A stretch of DNA of 64,000 nucleotides, from positions 124,001 to 188,000 of the forward strand of contig NZ_JACGZW010000006.1 of assembly GCF_014145675.1 (NCBI RefSeq), read 5' to 3'. Both the position numbers and the translations under genes were made by a program. Below are positions 48,027 to 56,305 of this stretch, in pieces. The DNA comes from Amycolatopsis dendrobii. Its GTDB lineage: Bacteria; Actinomycetota; Actinomycetes; Mycobacteriales; Pseudonocardiaceae. The first letter of the stretch is position 1, and each line of letters opens with the position of its first letter. Under the pieces are notes generated by a model. That model did not search any database. It was not told the DNA's origin and was given only the letters and a program-made list of their open reading frames with translations.

Positions 48027-49451
48027 ATGGACAAAACTTTCGCCGGCGCGCGGCTGCGGCATCTGCGCGAAAGCCGGTCGATGAGCCAGGCGGATCTCGC
48101 TCGTGTGCTCGAGATCTCACCCAGTTATCTCAATCAGATCGAGCACAACTCGCGCCCGCTGACCGTGCCGGTGCTGCTGAGGATCACGCAGGCGTTCGGC
48201 GTCGACACCGAGTTCTTCGCCAACAACGACACCTCGCGGCTCGTCGCCGACGTCAAGGAAGCTCTGCTCGACGAGGCTGTGGGCATCGAAGCGACGACAA
48301 GCGAACTGAACGACCTGGCCAGCAACTTGCCGTCCATCGCCCAGGCGCTGGTGAAACTGCATCGCAGCTACCGCAACGCGGTCGAGAGCACAGCCGCTCT
48401 GACCACGGAAAACGGGCTCGGCCTGCATGGAAGCGCCGCCGCGCCGCTGCCGCACGAGGAGGTCCGCGACTTCTTCTACGAGCGGGAGAACTACGTCGCC
48501 GAGCTGGACGAGCGGGCCGAGCGGATGGCCGCGCAGATCCCGCTGCGGCGCGGCTCGGTGCTCGGGTCGCTCAAGGAACGGCTGTGGCAGCGCTACGGCG
48601 TCGACGTGACGAACGAGGGCATCAACGAATCCGCTGGTGAACAGCATCGATACGAGCCGGCGACGCGGGTGTTGCGGCTGGCCCCGAGCCTCCGGGTCGG
48701 TCAGCAGGCGTTCCGGATGGCGTCCCAGATCGCGCTGCTGGAATACGACGACTTGATCACCGAACTCGCCGATTCGTGGGCTTTTTCCGGCCCGGCCGCG
48801 CGGACGCTCGCGCGCGTCGGCCTGGCGAACTACTTCGCAGGCGCGCTGATCCTGCCGTACAGCCCGTTCCTGGCCGCGGCAGAGGAGTTCCGGTACGACA
48901 TCGAGCGCCTTTGCGACCACTTCGGAGTCGGATTCGAGACGACGTGCCACCGGCTGTCGACTCTTCAACGCCCGAAACAGCGCGGGGTGCCGTTCTCGTT
49001 CGTGCGCGTCGACCGAGCCGGGAACATGTCGAAACGCCAGTCAGCGGCGGGTTTCCACTTCTCGCGCGTCGGCGGCGCTTGCCCGTTGTGGAACATCTAC
49101 GAGGCCTTCACCTCGCCGGGCAAGATCCTCACGCAGATCGCGGCGCTGCCGGACGGCAAGCGGTACTTCTGGGTCGCGCGGACGGTGTCGCGCAACATCG
49201 GCGGGTACGGCAGCCCGGGCAAGACGTTCACCGTCGGTCTCGGCTGCGAACTGCGGCACGCCGGCCGGCTGATCTACTCGACCGGCCTTGACCTGGACGA
49301 ACCCGCCGCCGCGACGCCGATCGGCATGGGGTGCAAGGTGTGCGACCGGCCCGCTTGTTCGCAACGCGCGTTTCCGGCGATCGGCAAACCGCTCACGGTG
49401 GACGAAAACACCAGCACGTTCGTCCCGTACCCGGCGGTGCCGAAGACGTGA
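48027..49451 (+). CDS. ramB: RamB-like XRE-family regulator of acetate/glyoxylate genes
   Basis: 474 residues from ATG 48027. N-terminal XRE HTH at about residues 8-62 (LRHLRESRSMSQADLARVLEISPSYLNQIEHNSRPL), then a large effector domain and a Cys-rich tail (GMGCKVCDRPACSQRAFPAIGKPL) typical of this family. Known orthologues respond to short-chain acyl-CoA/acetate state and repress or activate aceA. The divergent position to aceA and the sites between them support this. Gene symbol by family, not by a search. Confidence 0.88.
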   Translation: MDKTFAGARLRHLRESRSMSQADLARVLEISPSYLNQIEHNSRPLTVPVLLRITQAFGVDTEFFANNDTSRLVADVKEALLDEAVGIEATTSELNDLASNLPSIAQALVKLHRSYRNAVESTAALTTENGLGLHGSAAAPLPHEEVRDFFYERENYVAELDERAERMAAQIPLRRGSVLGSLKERLWQRYGVDVTNEGINESAGEQHRYEPATRVLRLAPSLRVGQQAFRMASQIALLEYDDLITELADSWAFSGPAARTLARVGLANYFAGALILPYSPFLAAAEEFRYDIERLCDHFGVGFETTCHRLSTLQRPKQRGVPFSFVRVDRAGNMSKRQSAAGFHFSRVGGACPLWNIYEAFTSPGKILTQIAALPDGKRYFWVARTVSRNIGGYGSPGKTFTVGLGCELRHAGRLIYSTGLDLDEPAAATPIGMGCKVCDRPACSQRAFPAIGKPLTVDENTSTFVPYPAVPKT

Positions 49452-49488
49452 ACGCGGCCAGTGACGTGAGTGCCCCGGACGTGTTCAC

Positions 49489-49511
49489 CGGGTGCGAAGT
49501 ACATTCACCCG
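49489..49511. promoter_or_regulatory. Inverted repeat flanking the ilvA -10
   Basis: CGGGTG (49489-49494) and CACCCG (49506-49511) around TACATT (49500-49505), a -10-like box 7 bases before GTG 49513. A repressor or activator bound here would cover the ilvA start. ilvA may therefore be read from a leaderless mRNA. Confidence 0.45.
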
Positions 49512-49512
49512 A

Positions 49513-50769
49513 GTGCACGACATCGACACGGTGAATGCAGAACTGGTCGAGCAGGCCGCCGAACGGCTCGCGGGCGTGGTCACACGCACGCCCTTGGAGC
49601 CCAACGCGCGTCTCTCGTCCCGCGTAGACGCGCGCGTCTGGCTTAAGCGCGAAGACCAGCAGACGGTCCGCTCGTACAAGATCCGCGGTGCGTACAACTT
49701 CATCGTGCAGCTCAACGCCGAGACGCGGGCGCGCGGTGTCGTCTGCGCGAGCGCTGGCAACCACGCGCAAGGCGTCGCATACGCGTGTCGCCGCTTAGGG
49801 GCGAACGGTCGCGTGTACGTGCCGGGCACGACGCCTCGGCAGAAGCGTCAACGCATCGCGGCTCTCGGCGGCGCGCACATCGAAGTCATCGTCGTCGGCG
49901 AGACGTACGAAGACGCCTTCGCCGCGGCTAAAGATGACGCCCACCGCACTGGTGCGACGCTCGTTCCGGCGTTCGACGACGTACGCACTGTCGCCGGCCA
50001 GGGCACTGTCGCGCTTGAAGTGGTTTCGCAGCTCGGCTTCGTGCCGGATGTCCTGGTGGTGCCTGTTGGCGGCGGTGGGTTGCTGGCCGGGATCGCGACA
50101 TGGGTCCGCGAGCGGCATCCGGACATCCGGGTCGTCGGCGTCGAACCGGCAGGGGCGATGTGCATGGCGGCAGCCCTCGAAGCGGGCGAACCAGTGCGGA
50201 TCGATGCGGTGGACCCGTTCGTGGACGGCGCCGCAGTGCGCGAGGCCGGTCAGGTGACGTTCCCGTTGATCCGCGACAGCGGCGCGGAGCTGACGTCCGT
50301 CGCCGAGGGCGCGGTGTGCACGGAAATGCTGTCGATGTACCAGTCGGACGGCATCATCGCCGAACCTGCGGGCGCGCTCGCGGCAGCTTCTCTCGGGACC
50401 AGCGTGCAGGTCGAGCCCGGGCAGACGGTCGTGTGCATCGTTTCCGGCGGCAACAACGACGTCAGCCGGTACAGCGAAATCCTCGAACGCTCGCTGATGC
50501 ACGAGGGGCTGAAGCACTACTTCCTCGTCAGCTTCCCGCAGGAGCCTGGCGCGCTCCGGCGGTTCCTGGACGAAATCCTCGGCCCGGAGGACGACATCAC
50601 GCGGTTCGAGTACGTGAAGCGCAACAACCGGGAGATCGGTCCCGCGCTGATCGGGGTCGAGATCCCGCGGCGCGCGGACCTGCCCGGACTGCTGGCTCGG
50701 CTGGAGAAGAGCCCGCTGCAGGTGGAGCGGGTCGAGCCGGGGAGTCCGTTGTTCCACTTCCTGCTCTGA
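49513..50769 (+). CDS. ilvA: Threonine dehydratase, biosynthetic
   Basis: PLP enzyme making 2-oxobutyrate for isoleucine. 418 residues from GTG 49513 (GTG 49492 adds seven). PLP lysine in VRSYKIRGAYNF, cofactor-phosphate loop VPVGGGGLLAGIA. The C-terminal ACT-like regulatory domain (about 330-418) has KHYFLVSFPQEPGALRRFLDEILGPEDDITRFEY. One regulatory domain, the short type. Completes the Ile/Val gene set together with ilvBNC and ilvD 45 kb away. Confidence 0.95.
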   Translation: MHDIDTVNAELVEQAAERLAGVVTRTPLEPNARLSSRVDARVWLKREDQQTVRSYKIRGAYNFIVQLNAETRARGVVCASAGNHAQGVAYACRRLGANGRVYVPGTTPRQKRQRIAALGGAHIEVIVVGETYEDAFAAAKDDAHRTGATLVPAFDDVRTVAGQGTVALEVVSQLGFVPDVLVVPVGGGGLLAGIATWVRERHPDIRVVGVEPAGAMCMAAALEAGEPVRIDAVDPFVDGAAVREAGQVTFPLIRDSGAELTSVAEGAVCTEMLSMYQSDGIIAEPAGALAAASLGTSVQVEPGQTVVCIVSGGNNDVSRYSEILERSLMHEGLKHYFLVSFPQEPGALRRFLDEILGPEDDITRFEYVKRNNREIGPALIGVEIPRRADLPGLLARLEKSPLQVERVEPGSPLFHFLL

Positions 50770-50770
50770 G

Positions 50771-51144
50771 GTGTCGCTGGTCTGCCCGCACGACGATTGG
50801 GCGTCTGAGGTTTGCGGCATTTGCTCGCCTCAGCGCCAGTATCAATGGGCGGACTCGCGCGAACGCGGCGAGCACGTGCACTCCGTTGTCGCCAGTTTTC
50901 AGGCGATCGGGTACTGGCACGAAGACGCTCTCGGCATTTCCGCTCCAGAAGCCTTCAACGGGAAACTCGGTCGGATGCTCGCGTTCCGGTGCCTCCGCGC
51001 ACCGCACAGACCGCCGCGACGCCGAAGCGTTCGATCGCCCATCGCTCCCTCACTGACTGCGGCATCGGCACCTCAGCGAAGGCTGCTTTCATCGACGACG
51101 CAGCGGCGAAGGCGCTGTCGGAGCCGTCCGACGGCAGCGCCTGA
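50771..51144 (+). pseudogene. Possible small gene with a frameshift
   Basis: A frame from GTG 50771 starts MSLVCPHDDWASEVCGIC, with a CPxxD and CxxC arrangement, and runs sensibly to about GKLGRMLA (50980). The coding look (G/C third positions, plausible residues) then continues in the +1 frame (VPVPPRTAQTAATPKRS to a stop at 51144). A one-base change near 50980-50985 would join them. No family recognised. It could also be chance, since the 481-bp stretch 50770-51250 has nothing else. Confidence 0.3.
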
Positions 51145-51226
51145 GCGCGGGCCTTCGGCGTCCCGATCCCTGCTGCCGACCGGTCAATCGAGCTCCACCA
51201 AGGATCGTTTCTGCAGGTCAGCGCGA

Positions 51227-51245
51227 TTCGCCAAAAAACGGCAAC
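51227..51245. repeat. Palindromic repeat, A/T-loop variant
   Basis: TTCGCC-AAAAAAC-GGCAAC, six bases past the stop of the NTF2-like gene. Same form and place as 15607-15625 and 29468-29486. Confidence 0.8.
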
Positions 51246-51250
51246 ACCGC

Positions 51251-51595
51251 TCAGTCGAGTTCGGCGCTGCCCTCTCGGTAGATCTTCGCCGACTTGATGC
51301 GGTCTCCGGACAGCCGATAGAAGCCAGCGATGGCGAAAACGTGCTCCTCGCCGTTGTGGGTGAGCCGCTCGGTCAATTGGGCGGCGACCTGGTCACCGTC
51401 CGCGAGAACGTTCTCGACCGTCAACGTCGGAAGAAGCTGCTCCATGGCACTGCTGAACAGTTCGGTGAGCTCGTCGCGTCCGCGCACGACGCTGCTGCCG
51501 GTGATCCAAACCGCGTCCTCGGTGAAGCCGTCGAGGAGGGCTTGCAGGTCACGGTTGTTGAAGGCGGCGACATGCCGACGCAGGGCTTCGCTCAT
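51251..51595 (-). CDS. NTF2-like / SnoaL-fold protein
   Basis: 114 residues from ATG 51595 (MSEALRRHVAAFNNRDLQALLDGFTEDAVWI). Single NTF2-like cone domain: VVRGRDELTELFSSAM, GEEHVFAIAGFYRLSGDRIKSAKIY. May be a ketosteroid-isomerase-like enzyme or ligand binder; no catalytic set obvious. Confidence 0.85.
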   Translation of the reverse strand: MSEALRRHVAAFNNRDLQALLDGFTEDAVWITGSSVVRGRDELTELFSSAMEQLLPTLTVENVLADGDQVAAQLTERLTHNGEEHVFAIAGFYRLSGDRIKSAKIYREGSAELD

Positions 51596-51661
51596 AAGGC
51601 GAGGTTATCGGCGCTGTCAGGTGATTTTCGCCGCGCTGAATCGACGCGCAGCTCGCTGGCG

Positions 51662-52417
51662 TCAGCTGTCGCCGAGCGTTTTCTGCAGCGCCTTGTTCGC
51701 CTTGCGCGCCATGTCGGCGACGGCCTCGCGTCGGGCCGCATCCGCGGCGTAGTCGTCCTCGCGGTTCCGGACCACCCGGGCCGGTGAACCGACCGCGATC
51801 GAGTAGTCCGGGATGTCACCGCGCACTACCGCGTGCGCGCCGAGCACGCTGCCGCGGCCGACGCGCGTGCCTTTCAGGACGCTGACCTTGGTGCCGAGCC
51901 ACGTGTCCGGGCCGATCCGGACCGGCGATTTGACGATGCCCTGGTCCTTGATCGGCACGTGGATGTCCGCGGTCACGTGGTCGAAGTCGCAGATGTACAC
52001 CCAGTCGGCGACGAGCGTGGCGGCGCCGAGCTCGATGTCGAGATAGCAGTTGATCACGTTCTGCCGTCCGAACACCGACTTGTCGCCGATGCGAAGGGAC
52101 CCCTCGTGACAGCGGATGGCGTTGCCGTCGCCGATGTGCACCCAGCGGCCGATTTCCATCCGGCCGTATCCGGGGCGGCAGTGGATCTCGACGTTCTTGC
52201 CGAGGAACAGCATGCCGCGCAGGATGATGTGCGGGTTCGCGATGCGGAATTTGAGCAGCCGGTAGTAGCGCACGAGGTACCACGGCGTGTAGGCGCGATT
52301 GCGCAGGATCCAGCGCAGCGAGTCGGCCGTCAGGAACTTCGCCTGGTGCGGGTCCCGCCGGGCCCGCCGCCAGGCGCGCACGCGCGACAACGCGGGCGCA
52401 CCCCACATCGACGTCAT
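51662..52417 (-). CDS. Left-handed beta-helix acyltransferase
   Basis: 251 residues from ATG 52417 (TSMWGAPALSRVRAW). After an 80-residue helical head (TADSLRWILRNRAYTPWYLVRYYRLLKFR) there are hexapeptide repeats (ILRGMLFLGKNVEIHCR, GRWVHIGDGNAIRCHEGSLRIGDKSVFG, RIGPDTWLGTKVSVLKGTRVGRGSVLGAHAVVRGDIPDYSIAVGSPARVV). WbbJ/LacA-type O-acetyltransferase fold. Likely modifies a wall or surface polysaccharide. Divergent from the nucleoside hydrolase. Confidence 0.88.
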   Translation of the reverse strand: MTSMWGAPALSRVRAWRRARRDPHQAKFLTADSLRWILRNRAYTPWYLVRYYRLLKFRIANPHIILRGMLFLGKNVEIHCRPGYGRMEIGRWVHIGDGNAIRCHEGSLRIGDKSVFGRQNVINCYLDIELGAATLVADWVYICDFDHVTADIHVPIKDQGIVKSPVRIGPDTWLGTKVSVLKGTRVGRGSVLGAHAVVRGDIPDYSIAVGSPARVVRNREDDYAADAARREAVADMARKANKALQKTLGDS

Positions 52418-52469
52418 GCCCTTGACCGTAACCTGTGGACGACGGCCGGCCACACGCAAGGGGAGCAGG

Positions 52470-53417
52470 ATGGGGACCAAGCTGATCATCGACACCGACC
52501 CCGGCGTCGATGATGCTTTCGCGATCGCGCTGGCCGCGAGGTCGGCGGACGTCGACCTGCTGGGCGTGACGACTGTCTTCGGCAACGTACCGCTGGCCAC
52601 GACGACCTCGAACGCACGCCGTCTGCTGCAGCTGTGCGACCGGCCGGACGTGCCGGTCGCCGCAGGTGCCTCGCGGCCTCTCCTCTACCGCGAACTGCAC
52701 CGGTCAAGCACCGTGCACGGCTCCGACGGACTTTCCGGGCACGCCGCTTCGCTGCCCGATGCCACCCGCCCGCTTGAGGATTCCGACGCGGTCAGCCTGA
52801 TGGTTTCGCTGCTCGAAGCCTCGGACGAACCGGTGACCATCGCGCCGATCGGCCCGCTCACCAACATCGCCGCCTTGCTCGCGGCCCACCCCGGAGTGCG
52901 TTCGAAGATCGCTCGCATCGTCCTGATGGGCGGCGCAATCACCCTCGGCAACTCGACCGCAGTCTCCGAATTCAACATTTGGGCCGACCCAGACGCAGCA
53001 CGGCGTGTGATCGCCGAGGACGACGTTCCGTGCGTGATGGTCCCCCTCGACCTCACCCACCGGTGCGCGGTCGACAGCACGTGGCTGGCAAAACTCGCGG
53101 CTTCCGGACCAGTCGGGCAGGCGCTGAACTCGTTCACTCCCGACTACCTGGCGCACTACCGGCAGGTGCTCGGCTATGAAGGCATCGTCCTGCACGACGC
53201 GGTGGCCGTCGCCGAGGCGATCCGTCCGGGCATCCTGCGCGCGGAGACCTACCCGGTCGACATCGACTCCGGCCTCGGCCCGACCCGCGGCATGACGATC
53301 GTCGACCGGCGGGCGGTCCCGAACCGGCCGACCGGGCGGCCGGTCGAGGTGGCGGTGGATACGGAACTGGACGTGCTGCGCGAGTTCGTGCTGTCGAGAC
53401 TCGCCGGGGGCCGGTGA
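52470..53417 (+). CDS. Inosine/uridine-preferring nucleoside hydrolase
   Basis: Hydrolyses ribonucleosides to base and ribose in salvage. 315 residues from ATG 52470 with GGGAGCAGG upstream. Calcium motif DTDPGVDDAF at residues 8-17, VLMGGAITLGNSTAVSEFNIWADPDAA and the last metal Asp in LHDAVAVAEAI. Stop codon overlaps the start of the NlpC/P60 gene (TGATG), suggesting coupling of two functionally unlike genes. Confidence 0.93.
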   Translation: MGTKLIIDTDPGVDDAFAIALAARSADVDLLGVTTVFGNVPLATTTSNARRLLQLCDRPDVPVAAGASRPLLYRELHRSSTVHGSDGLSGHAASLPDATRPLEDSDAVSLMVSLLEASDEPVTIAPIGPLTNIAALLAAHPGVRSKIARIVLMGGAITLGNSTAVSEFNIWADPDAARRVIAEDDVPCVMVPLDLTHRCAVDSTWLAKLAASGPVGQALNSFTPDYLAHYRQVLGYEGIVLHDAVAVAEAIRPGILRAETYPVDIDSGLGPTRGMTIVDRRAVPNRPTGRPVEVAVDTELDVLREFVLSRLAGGR

Positions 53418-55186
53418 TGGACGGGGCCGGGAGATCGCCGCTGGATGGCGAATCGCAGGTCACGCCTGGTGCGGCGGCGGGTGCGGGCAGCGGGGAGCCT
53501 GGGGGTGCGGGTTCGTTGCCGGTTCGTGGCGAATCGGTTGGTGCGGGTGATCGGTCTGCGGCTGGGGCGGTGCCGGTGGGCGGCGGATCTGTCGGCTCCG
53601 GTCGTTCGCCCGCGGGCGAGGCGTCGCCAGCGGGCGGCGAATCAGTTAGCTCCGGTCGTTCGTCGGGCGGTGAATCGTCGCCAGCGGTTGGCGAAAATCC
53701 TCCGTCGACCAGTGAATCGCCGCTGAGTGGCGAATCGGTTGGCACGGGTGATTCGTCCGCGGGCGAGGCGTCGCCGGTCGGTAGTGAATCAGCCAGCGCC
53801 GGTCGTTCGCCCGCGGGCGAGGCGTCGCCAGCGGGCGGCGAATCAGTTAGCTCCGGTCGTTCGTCGGGCGGTGAATCGTCGCCAGCGGATGGCGAAAATC
53901 CTCCGTCGACCAGCGTGTCGCCGCTCGGTGGCGAAACCTTCGAGCTGGCTGGTGAGTCATCGTTCGGAAGCGACTCGCCTGAGCTGGCCAGCGCGTCGCC
54001 GTTAAATGGCGACGGGGTCCGTGCCTCGGCGGGCGAAGGGGTCGCGCGTTCGGCGAGGCAGGGTTTTCTCGCGCGGAATCGGCGGGCCGTGGTGACGTTG
54101 GCGGCGGTTGTGGTGGTCGTTGCGGCGTTGGTCGTCGCGGTGCAGATTTTGCCGGGCGGCACCGGTGACGCGAATTCCGGGAACGTCGCGGCGACCTCGT
54201 CCTTGGTGCCGAATAGCTCGAAGACGGCTCCGGTCTCGACTGTGCCTACGTCGGTGGTGCCGACCCAGCCTGGGGTGCCGCGGGCTGGGGAGTTCGGGGT
54301 GTGGGCGTCGCGGACCAGTCAGTGGCTCGACATTCCGTTGCGGGCGATGAACGGGTACGCACAGGCGACCGTCACGCTCAGCAAGGAACAGCCCGACTGT
54401 CACCTGTCCTGGATCACTCTCGCCGCGATCGGGAAGATCACCAGCGATCACGGACGGGCGCAGGGTAATCGAGTCGGAGAGAACGGGACTCTCGCGAAAC
54501 CGCTTGGCACGGTGGAAGTTCTCGACTTCTATCACCGGCCGGTTTCGACGCCGGGAGCCGCGGGGCCGTTGCAGCTCTCCCCCGCGGTGTGGAGCAAGTG
54601 GCAGCGCAGTGCGTCCGGCGGCAAGCCTGACATTCAGAACATCGACGACTCGGCACTCACGGCTGGGCGCGCGCTCTGTGCGAATGGCCGCGATCTGGCG
54701 ACAGATTGGTGGAACGGAGTCGCCACGTTGGAGCCGGCTCCGGTCGTTTTGCATCGGACGCTCGCGACGACCAACGTCTACGGCACGGTCGGCCAGAGCG
54801 ATCAGCCGCCTAATCCCGCGGTGCTCACTGCGGTCGATTTCGCGATTGACCAGATTGGGCTGCCGTATGTCTGGGGCGGCAACGGCACTCGCGACGCCGA
54901 CCCGGGATTCGACTGTTCCGGCCTGACGACCGCGGCTTACGCGAGCGCTGATGTCAAGCTGATGCGGACGGCGGACACGCAATTCCGCAGCGTTGCCCAT
55001 GTGAGCGAACCCCAATTGGGCGATTTGATCTTCTACGGTGCGCCCGCTACGAAGATCCATCATGTGGGGCTGTACATCGGGAATCAGCAGATGATCGACG
55101 CGCCGCAGACTGGGCAGGCGGTGCAGGTTCATCCGTATCGGAAGCCCGGTGACGACTACGCGGGTGCAGGGCGTCCGACTGCCTGA
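53417..55186 (+). CDS. NlpC/P60 wall hydrolase with a repeat-derived cytoplasmic domain
   Basis: 589 residues from ATG 53417 (GTG 53414 is possible). Residues about 1-205 are Ser/Gly/Glu repeats such as SPLSGES, SPAGGES and LPVRGES, each read from a copy of the 19-bp palindrome. One TM follows at about 224-244 (AVVTLAAVVVVVAALVVAV), so the repeat domain is predicted cytoplasmic. Outside lie a Ser/Thr/Pro linker, a lytic-transglycosylase-like part (LSWITLAAIGKITSDHGRA, GPLQLSPAVWSKWQ) and a C-terminal NlpC/P60 endopeptidase with Cys500 in GFDCSGLTTAAY and HHVGLYIG. Probably cuts peptidoglycan. The repeat domain has no counterpart I know of. Confidence 0.88.
   Translation: MDGAGRSPLDGESQVTPGAAAGAGSGEPGGAGSLPVRGESVGAGDRSAAGAVPVGGGSVGSGRSPAGEASPAGGESVSSGRSSGGESSPAVGENPPSTSESPLSGESVGTGDSSAGEASPVGSESASAGRSPAGEASPAGGESVSSGRSSGGESSPADGENPPSTSVSPLGGETFELAGESSFGSDSPELASASPLNGDGVRASAGEGVARSARQGFLARNRRAVVTLAAVVVVVAALVVAVQILPGGTGDANSGNVAATSSLVPNSSKTAPVSTVPTSVVPTQPGVPRAGEFGVWASRTSQWLDIPLRAMNGYAQATVTLSKEQPDCHLSWITLAAIGKITSDHGRAQGNRVGENGTLAKPLGTVEVLDFYHRPVSTPGAAGPLQLSPAVWSKWQRSASGGKPDIQNIDDSALTAGRALCANGRDLATDWWNGVATLEPAPVVLHRTLATTNVYGTVGQSDQPPNPAVLTAVDFAIDQIGLPYVWGGNGTRDADPGFDCSGLTTAAYASADVKLMRTADTQFRSVAHVSEPQLGDLIFYGAPATKIHHVGLYIGNQQMIDAPQTGQAVQVHPYRKPGDDYAGAGRPTA
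53434..54013. repeat. In-frame array of 19-bp palindromes in the NlpC/P60 gene
   Basis: Copies at 53434, 53515, 53569, 53623, 53677, 53716, 53770, 53824, 53878, 53917 and 53995 (each 19 bp). All are in the same frame, with the codons TCG-CCN-NNN-NNN-GGC-GAA, giving SP..GE. Most keep the 6-base arms; 53569 and 53770 are degenerate. Spacings of 39, 54, 78 and 81 bases are all multiples of three. Confidence 0.85.
53600..53913 (+). repeat. 113-bp direct duplication inside the repeat domain
   Basis: Bases 53600-53712 recur at 53801-53913 with one visible difference (GTT to GAT). The offset is 201 bases, 67 codons. It implies a recent in-frame duplication of the repeat domain. Confidence 0.85.
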
Positions 55187-55280
55187 CCCGCGGCTCAACC
55201 TGTCGTGTGCGCAGCGGAAGCCTGCGAACGCGAGAAATGCCCTTGTGGCAACCCAACTACGCGCATTCGCAGACCGTGTT

Positions 55281-55300
55281 GGGTCCGTCAGCGTTGACGG
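55281..55300. terminator. Inverted repeat between converging genes
   Basis: GTCCGTCA (55281-55288) and TGACGGAC (55293-55300) with a GCGT loop. It covers the stop codon of the SDR gene and lies about 95 bases past the NlpC stop. No T tract, so only a weak terminator call. Confidence 0.4.
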
Positions 55301-56262
55301 ACCAGGTCCAGGGAGACCTCCCATAGCTGCTGCGCGGACGCGGCGTCGCGGGCCCAGCGTTTTACTGCATGACTGTTGCCTGCCAGGTCGACATGGTCTG
55401 GAACTGTCACGGCTTCGTTGCCGTCGTCCAGGTAATGGCCACCGTTATGGGCGAATTCTGGAGCGGTCGCGGCGACGAGAGTGGTGGCCGCGCCTTGTTC
55501 GATGGTCTTGTAGGCGAAGACTCCGGCGGCTTCGAGCCGGTCTAGATGGTCCTTCATGTCTTGGGTGAAATCTCGTTGCAGGCCAGTGGAAACTCCGCCG
55601 GGGTTGACCGCGTTGGCGACGATTCCGTCGGCTGCCCACCGGCGAGTCGCTTCGACGGCGAACAACGAGTTGGCCGTTTTCGACTGCCCGTAAGCCAATT
55701 GGGGATCGTAGGCGCGGTGGGTAAAGTGGATGTCATCGAAGACAACGGGTGAGTACATGTGCGCGCCGGAGGTCACCGCGACGATCCGGGCCGTTCCTTG
55801 CTGATTCGCGCCTGCGGCCAGGGCGTCGTGCAGGCCCAGTGCCAGCGCGAAGTGGCCGAGGTGATTGGTCGCGAACTGCAGTTCCCAACCCTGCGGAGTG
55901 CGGCCCAGGGCCGGACGCATGACGCCGGCATTGTTGATCAGCAGGTGCAGCGGGCCGTCCCAAGTGTCGGTGAAGCGGGTCACGGTGGCGAGGTCGGCCA
56001 GGTCGAGGTGTGCGACGCGGACGGTGCGGGTTCCGGTGGAGGCGGCGATGTCCTCGGCGACGCTCGTACCGAGAGCGGTGTTTCGTACGGCCAGGGTGAC
56101 GTCCGCGCCGACGGAGGCGAGCGCGCGGGCTGTTTCGCGGCCAAGGCCGGACGTGGCACCGGTGACGATCGCGCGGACGCCGGTGAGGTTCTGGCCTGTG
56201 ACGACGTCGGCGGCGGTGCTGGTGGCGTCGAAGGCTGTGCGGATCAGGGAGGTTTGAGACAC
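55288..56262 (-). CDS. Short-chain dehydrogenase/reductase
   Basis: 324 residues from GTG 56262. GATSGLGRETARAL cofactor loop at about residue 40, NNAGVM, active-site Tyr-x3-Lys in YGQSKTAN, and PGGVSTGL. Retinol-dehydrogenase/WWOX-like SDR. A TATAGT box (56275-56270) 7 bases before GTG suggests a leaderless mRNA. Divergent from a TetR gene with an operator in common; the TetR is the likely regulator. In-frame ATG 56280 would start upstream of the -10 and is rejected. Confidence 0.88.
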   Translation of the reverse strand: MSQTSLIRTAFDATSTAADVVTGQNLTGVRAIVTGATSGLGRETARALASVGADVTLAVRNTALGTSVAEDIAASTGTRTVRVAHLDLADLATVTRFTDTWDGPLHLLINNAGVMRPALGRTPQGWELQFATNHLGHFALALGLHDALAAGANQQGTARIVAVTSGAHMYSPVVFDDIHFTHRAYDPQLAYGQSKTANSLFAVEATRRWAADGIVANAVNPGGVSTGLQRDFTQDMKDHLDRLEAAGVFAYKTIEQGAATTLVAATAPEFAHNGGHYLDDGNEAVTVPDHVDLAGNSHAVKRWARDAASAQQLWEVSLDLVRQR

Positions 56263-56269
56263 ACTTCGG

Positions 56270-56299
56270 ACTATACGCATTGGACTTTGTTTGTATAGT
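56270..56299. promoter_or_regulatory. Shared divergent promoter/operator with ACTATAC repeats
   Basis: ACTATAC (56270-56276) and GTATAGT (56293-56299) form a 7-bp inverted repeat. Each arm is also the -10 (TATAGT) of one of the two divergent genes, ending seven bases before its start codon. A repressor on this site would shut both. Confidence 0.65.
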
Positions 56300-56305
56300 G
56301 TGTCC

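Noticed and set aside
53434..54013. CRISPR-like array of regularly spaced repeats
   Set aside because: Spacing varies (39 to 81 bases), repeats are short, and the whole stretch is one open reading frame leading into a TM and NlpC/P60 domain. No cas genes are near.
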